Shown here in pieces: positions 36,686 to 41,054 of a stretch of 41,054 nt of DNA. The notes under the pieces were generated by a model that had not been told where the DNA came from, searched no databases, and saw only the letters and a list, made by a program, of their open reading frames with translations. Position numbers and translations under genes: made by a program. The DNA is from Paracoccaceae bacterium (GTDB lineage: Bacteria > Pseudomonadota > Alphaproteobacteria > Rhodobacterales > Rhodobacteraceae): positions 1 to 41,054 of the forward strand of contig JAJEBG010000056.1 of the NCBI GenBank assembly GCA_022824005.1. Reading direction: 5' to 3'. How positions within the stretch are numbered: the stretch's first letter is position 1; each line of letters starts with the position of its first letter.

Positions 36686-37621
36686 TCAGCGACTCCGTTG
36701 CATCAATGCTTGTAGATGTGCGGCCACCGAGTCGCGCAATCCATCAAGGTCATAACCACCCTCGAGCGATGAAATCACCCGCCCATCACAACATCTGTCG
36801 GCGACATCGCAGATGGCTTCAGTCGCCCATCCATATATATCATCTGTCCATCTCAAGGTGGCAAGGGGATCGCGCCAGTGGGCATCGAATCCCGCCGAAA
36901 TAAAAATACATTGCGGCCGATGGTTAGCGAGCGCTGGCAGAACCTGTGTCTCCATGGCGCGTTTGAAATCCTCATTGCCCGTCTGACTCTTGAGAGGCAC
37001 ATTTACAATTTGGCCGTGAGCACCGACCTCATGGGCGAGACCAGTGCCGGGAAAGAGGGGTGATTCGTGTGTCGAGGCGAAAAAGATCCGCTCATCGTGC
37101 CATGCCAAATCGCTTGTTCCATTGCCATGATGAACATCAAAATCAACGATCGCGACCCGCTCAAGTTGATGCACGCTGAGCGCTTGATGGGCACCGATTA
37201 TGACATTGGAAAACAGACAAAATCCCATGGCCTGCGCCGCTTCCGCATGATGGCCGGGAGGACGCACCGCACAGAAGGCGTTGGTGTATTGTCCAGTGAG
37301 AACGAGATCAACGGCGAGCACATTGGCACCGGCGGCACGTTGGGCGGCCTGTAATGAGTCCGGAGACATGTGCGTATCACCATCGACGGAGGCAAAACCG
37401 GATTGGGGTTCTAACCGGGCGATGTGGTTGTAATAACCCGGCCGATGAGCGCGCTCAACTTGCTCGATTGTGCATAAGGGAGCCTCATGCCGTGGTAAGT
37501 GTTTGAATGAAGGCTCATCAAACAATTCTAGCAATGTTTTCAGACGGTCAACCCGCTCGGGATGTCCTGTCGGTGTGAGATGTTTCAGGCAGTCGGTGTG
37601 TGTGATGAGTGCAGTGGTCAT
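36686..37621 (-). CDS. Histone-deacetylase-like (AcuC/class II HDAC-fold) amidohydrolase
   Basis: A zinc-dependent deacetylase-fold enzyme of about 311 residues. The catalytic parts are CAVRPPGHHAEAAQAMGFCL, IVDFDVHHGNGTSD (zinc Asp and His), and CIFISAGFDAHWRDPL. The start at 37621 (MTTALITHTDCLKHLTPTGH) matches homologues; a longer frame reaches 37657. It lies upstream of xseB-ispA on the same strand, the usual alphaproteobacterial neighbourhood. The natural substrates are unknown; polyamine or acetyl-lysine proteins are common suggestions. Confidence 0.9.
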   Translation of the reverse strand: MTTALITHTDCLKHLTPTGHPERVDRLKTLLELFDEPSFKHLPRHEAPLCTIEQVERAHRPGYYNHIARLEPQSGFASVDGDTHMSPDSLQAAQRAAGANVLAVDLVLTGQYTNAFCAVRPPGHHAEAAQAMGFCLFSNVIIGAHQALSVHQLERVAIVDFDVHHGNGTSDLAWHDERIFFASTHESPLFPGTGLAHEVGAHGQIVNVPLKSQTGNEDFKRAMETQVLPALANHRPQCIFISAGFDAHWRDPLATLRWTDDIYGWATEAICDVADRCCDGRVISSLEGGYDLDGLRDSVAAHLQALMQRSR

Positions 37622-38119
37622 GGGTTTTTCAAGCTCGACACTGACGGCGAATGACAAAGAAAGGGCATCGCAGGCAGAACTGATGGTTTATCGAGGTAAT
37701 TCACGTTCATCTGTTCCACCAAAGCCTGAACACTCTATATTGAACGATATCTTCTCGCTCAATTCAGCGGCTCTTTCTGCTCGACTCGGTTGATGAGTCT
37801 CAACCCTACATCTTTTTGCCAGTGTTTCCTCCCTGACGACATTTCTTGGCTGATTGTAGAAATCAAATCAGTTGAGTGAGCGTCGCCACAAATAATATTT
37901 TTACGCATTCTACGCCATCAAATCCTTATCGTTTGGATGCACGAATGTCATGTCGCCTCAAACCATGGTGATTTGATTAGGACTATCGGGCGGATCGCGG
38001 TAATCTTTTTGGCTCTTGTCATATATCCTTCGCTATTCGAGGGCGCCTGGCAAGGTGTGACTTCAGGGAAAACACAGCTGCACTCTTTCCTTAAAGATGC
38101 CGCGGCCGCAGCGGCTGGT
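37622..38119. other. Gene-poor interval between the deacetylase and PetR-like genes
   Basis: I see no supported gene. A plus-strand frame from 37937 contains a hydrophobic stretch (IGRIAVIFLALVIYPSLF) but continues as antisense of the response regulator gene, so it is doubtful. The GCCGC/GCGGC hairpin near 38098-38114 may end the regulator transcript on the minus strand, although no clear T-run follows. Confidence 0.4.
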
Positions 38120-38830
38120 TCAGTCGGGCACGAGCATGTAACCCTTGTTGCGCACCGTGAGAAGAAATCTTGGACGGCGAGGGTTGACTTCAAGTTTCTG
38201 CCGCAATCGCGACACCCGAACATCAATGGTTCGAATGGGGGCGTCGTAATCTGCTTTATCGATCTCCACCATAAAATCCTCACGGCTCACGGCACGATTG
38301 GGCGCTTGCGCTAAACGGCGTAACAGTTTCAACTCGAACTCTGTCAAGTGGACGGGGGTGCCGTTATCGCTGAGTTGTCCCTTCGCGGCGTCAAATTCGA
38401 ATGTCCCAAATTTGATGGTTTGGTCTTTCCCGGTGGGCGGCTTTGTCGACGGGGCGCGCCGCAAAATGGCTTCAATTCGAGCCACCAGTTCCGTTGGTTC
38501 GAAGGGTTTCATAATGTAGTCATCGGCCCCCGAATTCAAACTGACGACGCGGTCATCAAGCGCGGTTTTCGCTGACAGGATAATGATGGGAACATCTTGG
38601 GTTCGGCGGATACGGCTGGTCAATTCAATCCCGTCAATTCCGGCCATCATGATATCCATGACAATCAAGTCAAAGCGCAACATTTCCATAAGTTGGATTG
38701 CGTGTTGCGCGTCAGGTGCACATGAACACCGATACCCCTTGCGAACGAGATAACGTTGGAGAAGTGTCCGCAGTCGCTTATCATCATCGACCACTAAAAG
38801 GTGATGACAATCGGCGTCCGGCAACGTCAT
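38120..38830 (-). CDS. OmpR-family response regulator (PetR-like)
   Basis: A two-domain response regulator of 236 residues. The receiver has the acidic DDD cluster at residues 15-17 (LVVDDDKR), the phosphoacceptor D59 (LIVMDIMM) and the conserved Lys in YIMKPFEP. The C-terminal winged-helix domain ends RTIDVRVSRLRQKLE...KGYMLVPD. No sensor kinase is adjacent. It overlaps the MarR-type gene upstream by 4 bp, the arrangement of petP-petR in Rhodobacter, where PetR affects cytochrome bc1 expression. The name rests on context and homology. Confidence 0.88.
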   Translation of the reverse strand: MTLPDADCHHLLVVDDDKRLRTLLQRYLVRKGYRCSCAPDAQHAIQLMEMLRFDLIVMDIMMAGIDGIELTSRIRRTQDVPIIILSAKTALDDRVVSLNSGADDYIMKPFEPTELVARIEAILRRAPSTKPPTGKDQTIKFGTFEFDAAKGQLSDNGTPVHLTEFELKLLRRLAQAPNRAVSREDFMVEIDKADYDAPIRTIDVRVSRLRQKLEVNPRRPRFLLTVRNKGYMLVPD

Positions 38831-39303
38831 GTCGATGAGTCTCGGAAGGCGGGATCCATGATATTTTCAAGGACTTTCCTGAAACCGGCTACCGCGTCTG
38901 GTCCGGCGGCCCGATAAGCGGTGCGCATACGGTCACGCTGGGTCTCCGACAATTGCTTCTCAAGTACCGTGCCCGTTTCCGTCAGAAAAAGTTGTCTTGT
39001 CCTTTTATCGCTCTCACCACTTCGCACTTCGATTCGTTGATCGGCAATGAGTTTTCGGAGGACCCGGTTTAGCGACTGTTTTGACACGCCAAGGATTGTG
39101 AGCAGAGACGTGACAGTGATACCCGGATAGCGTTCAATAAAGTGAATGGCCCGATGATGGGCGCGTCCATAACCATATTCCTTGAGGATCATATCGGGAT
39201 CGGCGGTGAAGCCCCGATAGGCAAAGAACATAGCTTCAATACCGCCGCGAAGCTGCGCGTCGGTAAGAAATAACAGCGTGTCGCCGCGGGCCTTTGGTTC
39301 CAT
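38827..39303 (-). CDS. MarR-family regulator (PetP-like)
   Basis: A winged-helix protein of 158 residues. The segment DAQLRGGIEAMFFAYRGFTADPD is typical of PetP-like proteins, followed by GRAHHRAIHFIERYPGITVT and VSKQSLNRVLRKLIADQRIE with the recognition helix. I start it at 39303 (MEPKARGDTL...), since the longer frame would extend antisense into the region just before ilvE. It overlaps the response regulator start by 4 bp. It diverges from ilvE with about 145 bp between starts, suggesting a shared regulatory region. Confidence 0.87.
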   Translation of the reverse strand: MEPKARGDTLLFLTDAQLRGGIEAMFFAYRGFTADPDMILKEYGYGRAHHRAIHFIERYPGITVTSLLTILGVSKQSLNRVLRKLIADQRIEVRSGESDKRTRQLFLTETGTVLEKQLSETQRDRMRTAYRAAGPDAVAGFRKVLENIMDPAFRDSST

Positions 39304-39447
39304 CTGCCTATCCAATAAGTTAAATAAGTCAATATTGTTGACGTTACTCTTGCGAATCGCTAAATGCAAGTACCATCCATTCCCAAATCGTGGCATTCGA
39401 GAATGGTGGATGGGATGAAACACTTAAGCCGCCGGAGGCGCATGACT

Positions 39448-40323
39448 ATGGATACACTCTCTTATGATGATCGTGATGGGCTTATCTGGTTGGACGGCGA
39501 GTTGATTCCATGGCGGGACGCGAAGGTTCATATTCTCACGCATGCCATGCATTACGCCTCTTCGGTCTTTGAAGGCGAGCGAGCTTACAATGGCAAGATA
39601 TTCGAGGGCCGCCAACACACCCAGCGTTTATTGGCCTCGGCCGAAATGTTGCAGATTCCCGTTCAGTACTCGGTTGATGAGATTGAAGATGCCAAGCAAA
39701 CGATCATTGAGGCCAATGATTTAAGCGATAGTTATGTGCGGTCGGTGCTATGGCGGGCGTCTGGTCCAGATATGGGAGTGGCTTCAGGGCGTAATCCCAG
39801 TCGACTGGCCATCATCGCTTGGAAATGGGGTGCTTATTATGGCGATAGCGCAAAGTTTGAAGGGGCAAAATTGGATATCTCTGACTGGCGTCGCCCCAGT
39901 CCAGAGACCATACCCTGCCACGCCAAGGCGTCCGGATTGTATATGATCTGCACGATTTCAAAAAACAATGCCGAAGCGAAGGGATGTTCAGACTCGATGA
40001 TGTTGGATTATCGGGGTTATGTAGCCGAGGCCACAGGTGCCAATATATTCTTTGTCAAGGATGGAGAGGTTCATACCCCTCTCCCCGACTGTTTTTTGAA
40101 CGGAATCACGCGGAAGACAGTGATTGGGTTGTTGCAAAAGAGGCAAGTTGCCATCCATGAACGTCACATCTGGCCATCAGAACTTGATCAATTTGAACAA
40201 TGCTGGCTGACGGGAACCGCGGCCGAAGTGACACCCGTGGGTCAAATTGGAGACCATAAATTTGAAGTCGGTGAATTGACCCGTACGATGGTGCGAGATT
40301 ACGAGAAAAAGGTGCGTCAGTAA
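39448..40323 (+). CDS. ilvE: Branched-chain-amino-acid aminotransferase
   Basis: A fold-type IV PLP aminotransferase that performs the last step of leucine, isoleucine and valine synthesis. The start MDTLSYDDRDGLIWLDGELI leads into KVHILTHAMHYASSVFEGER, diagnostic of the family. The PLP lysine is in CHAKASGLYM, followed by SKNNAEAKG and DYRGYVAEATGANIFFVKDG. GGAGG at 39434-39438 is 9 bp from the ATG at 39448 and only 3 bp from that at 39442. Length is normal (291). It diverges from the PetP-like gene. Confidence 0.94.
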   Translation: MDTLSYDDRDGLIWLDGELIPWRDAKVHILTHAMHYASSVFEGERAYNGKIFEGRQHTQRLLASAEMLQIPVQYSVDEIEDAKQTIIEANDLSDSYVRSVLWRASGPDMGVASGRNPSRLAIIAWKWGAYYGDSAKFEGAKLDISDWRRPSPETIPCHAKASGLYMICTISKNNAEAKGCSDSMMLDYRGYVAEATGANIFFVKDGEVHTPLPDCFLNGITRKTVIGLLQKRQVAIHERHIWPSELDQFEQCWLTGTAAEVTPVGQIGDHKFEVGELTRTMVRDYEKKVRQ

Positions 40324-40417
40324 TCGCGGTCAATGAACTGGCGGAGTCTGACCGGCTGCACCACCAACGACCGGGTAAGGGACCATGTCGCAACCAGGCT
40401 GAAAACGCGTGAAAAAA

Positions 40418-40446
40418 TTGGATTATTGTGGAAAACAACATAAGAT
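40418..40446 (+). promoter_or_regulatory. Strong-looking promoter for a small RNA candidate
   Basis: TTGGAT at 40418-40423 and TAAGAT at 40441-40446 are separated by exactly 17 bp. No translation start with a clear ribosome-binding site follows; a folded segment does. Confidence 0.45.
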
Positions 40447-40452
40447 GTTGTA

Positions 40453-40624
40453 AAATTGCCTCATGATTCCGATGGAATGCCGATCCATTCCAAAACGTCT
40501 TCAAAGGGGTTGCATTCACCGGAATCCCGGTTTAGTGCATGAGGTAAAAGTTTTTGTTTACAGCCCGTGTTTGATGGTTAAATATGGTGTGGGATACCCC
40601 ATTTCATCATGGGGGTGTTTTTTT
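40453..40624 (+). ncRNA. Candidate structured small RNA
   Basis: The segment between the promoter and the terminator can fold as a closed unit. CCTCATG (40459-40465) pairs with CATGAGG (40538-40544). Inside are TGGAAT/ATTCCA (40473-40478 with 40487-40492) and ACCGG/CCGGT (40518-40522 with 40527-40531, loop AATC). An intrinsic terminator follows. I do not recognise 6S, tmRNA, SRP RNA or a known riboswitch. It could also be a leader of a gene beyond the window. Confidence 0.4.
40597..40624 (+). terminator. Intrinsic terminator of the small RNA candidate
   Basis: CCCCAT (40597-40602) and ATGGGG (40609-40614) form a 6-bp stem with a 6-nt loop, followed by a run of seven T at 40618-40624. Confidence 0.6.
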
Positions 40625-40769
40625 ATTGTTTCTTGTGGCGCCTAGACAGAAGATTTGAGGTGCTTTGAGAGGGCAAACCGTTGTTGTGAGTGATGATGGA
40701 GCAGGAATGTGTATGCAAGGATTAAATAATCTATTGGGAACGGTGAAGGCTGTTTCGCTTTTGTTTTTA

Positions 40770-40779
40770 CCCCCCCCCC
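40770..40779. repeat. Poly-C run (10 C)
   Basis: Ten consecutive C in an otherwise AT-rich stretch. A second run of 11 C lies at 40940-40950. Together with the 12-G run at 3394-3405 these are the only such homopolymers noticed in the window. Confidence 0.7.
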
Positions 40780-40939
40780 TCTATTTTCCACAATTTGTGG
40801 TGTTTTTGGGTGTCGTGGCATCGCCTGAACGGGGTCTTGTTTGATCCCATGTCATTTTTGGTCCACACACAGCAAGAGGGCCGTTATCCCCCTTTGCACC
40901 CCCTTTTGGCCAAGGCTTTTGAAGCGCTGAATTTCTCCT

Positions 40940-40950
40940 CCCCCCCCCCC
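40940..40950. repeat. Poly-C run (11 C)
   Basis: Eleven consecutive C, preceded by CTCCT, in the unannotated right edge. Could be a slippage-prone tract or an assembly gap artefact. Confidence 0.7.
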
Positions 40951-41054
40951 TCACTATCCGCCTCATCACGCGTTAAAAAAGGGAGTTCAGCCCCGCAGGC
41001 GCGCCCGTTTTCTTATCCCCGCACAAGGCTCTGTGCTGACCCGGGGTGCCAAGG

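Larger units (their letters stand above)
40324..41054. other. Region without protein genes at the right edge
   Basis: No protein gene is supported here. The region contains the small-RNA candidate (40453-40624), poly-C runs at 40770-40779 and 40940-40950, and a hairpin GCACA/TGTGC near 41022-41037. The last 300 bp look compositionally odd and low in complexity. Confidence 0.5.

Noticed and set aside
37937-38314. A 125-codon plus-strand frame with a hydrophobic segment
   Set aside because: Half of it is antisense to the PetR-like gene and it has no ribosome-binding site.
40781-40969. A 62-codon minus-strand frame at the right edge
   Set aside because: Low-complexity Gly/Arg-rich translation across a poly-C run, without similarity.

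Overview
The window looks like an alphaproteobacterial chromosome, probably of a marine lineage. The clues are a PetP/PetR-like regulator pair divergent from ilvE, a histone-deacetylase-like gene beside xseB-ispA, hslO overlapping a Nudix CoA pyrophosphatase, and a DgcN/DgcA D-glutamate module. Most of the window has moderate GC. No species can be assigned from sequence reading alone. No rRNA, tRNA or CRISPR array was seen.

Layout. (1) 1-3470: a clearly more GC-rich segment with an AhpD-like protein, the ATPase and permease of a sugar ABC importer, and a broken SnoaL-like gene interrupted by a 12-G run. Composition changes right after it, so this segment is either acquired DNA or an assembly join. 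(2) 4.2-6.3 kb: a MaoC hydratase and a family I CoA-transferase. (3) 6.5-10.3 kb, minus strand: HU, AMP nucleosidase and adenine deaminase, the last two being an AMP-to-hypoxanthine salvage pair. (4) 10.4-14.7 kb: a homogentisate (tyrosine catabolism) locus. marR-thiolase diverges from hmgA-fumarylacetoacetase, a clear palindromic operator sits inside the hmgA promoter, and the locus ends in a decayed metallo-beta-lactamase-fold gene. (5) 14.9-16.9 kb: a small secreted protein, rnhB and an isolated cobD. (6) 17-19.9 kb: dgcN-dgcA-dat, a predicted D-glutamate/D-amino-acid operon. (7) 19.9-27.2 kb: glycosyltransferase-like DUF2064 protein, dapE, dapD, mepA, an MFS carrier, YggT, msrA and argG. 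(8) 27.4-29 kb: hslO and nudix.

(9) 28,951-32,113 is the most interesting part. A 3.16-kb IS1595/ISXO2-type element with 21-bp perfect terminal inverted repeats carries, after its transposase, a complete EcoRI/RsrI-like type II restriction-modification system (predicted GAATTC) and a small passenger gene with an in-frame amber codon. It sits between nudix and the CCA-adding enzyme gene, and its left repeat contains the nudix stop codon.

(10) 32.3-40.3 kb: CCA-adding enzyme, ABC exporter, ispA-xseB, a histone-deacetylase-like amidohydrolase, PetR-like and PetP-like regulators, and ilvE. (11) 40.3-41.05 kb has no protein gene. It holds a promoter, a folded segment and a terminator that together look like an unannotated small RNA, followed by two poly-C tracts.

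Starts were moved downstream of the longest frame where a ribosome-binding site, an ATGA overlap or family alignment favoured it. Family assignments come from recalled motifs and not from a search.
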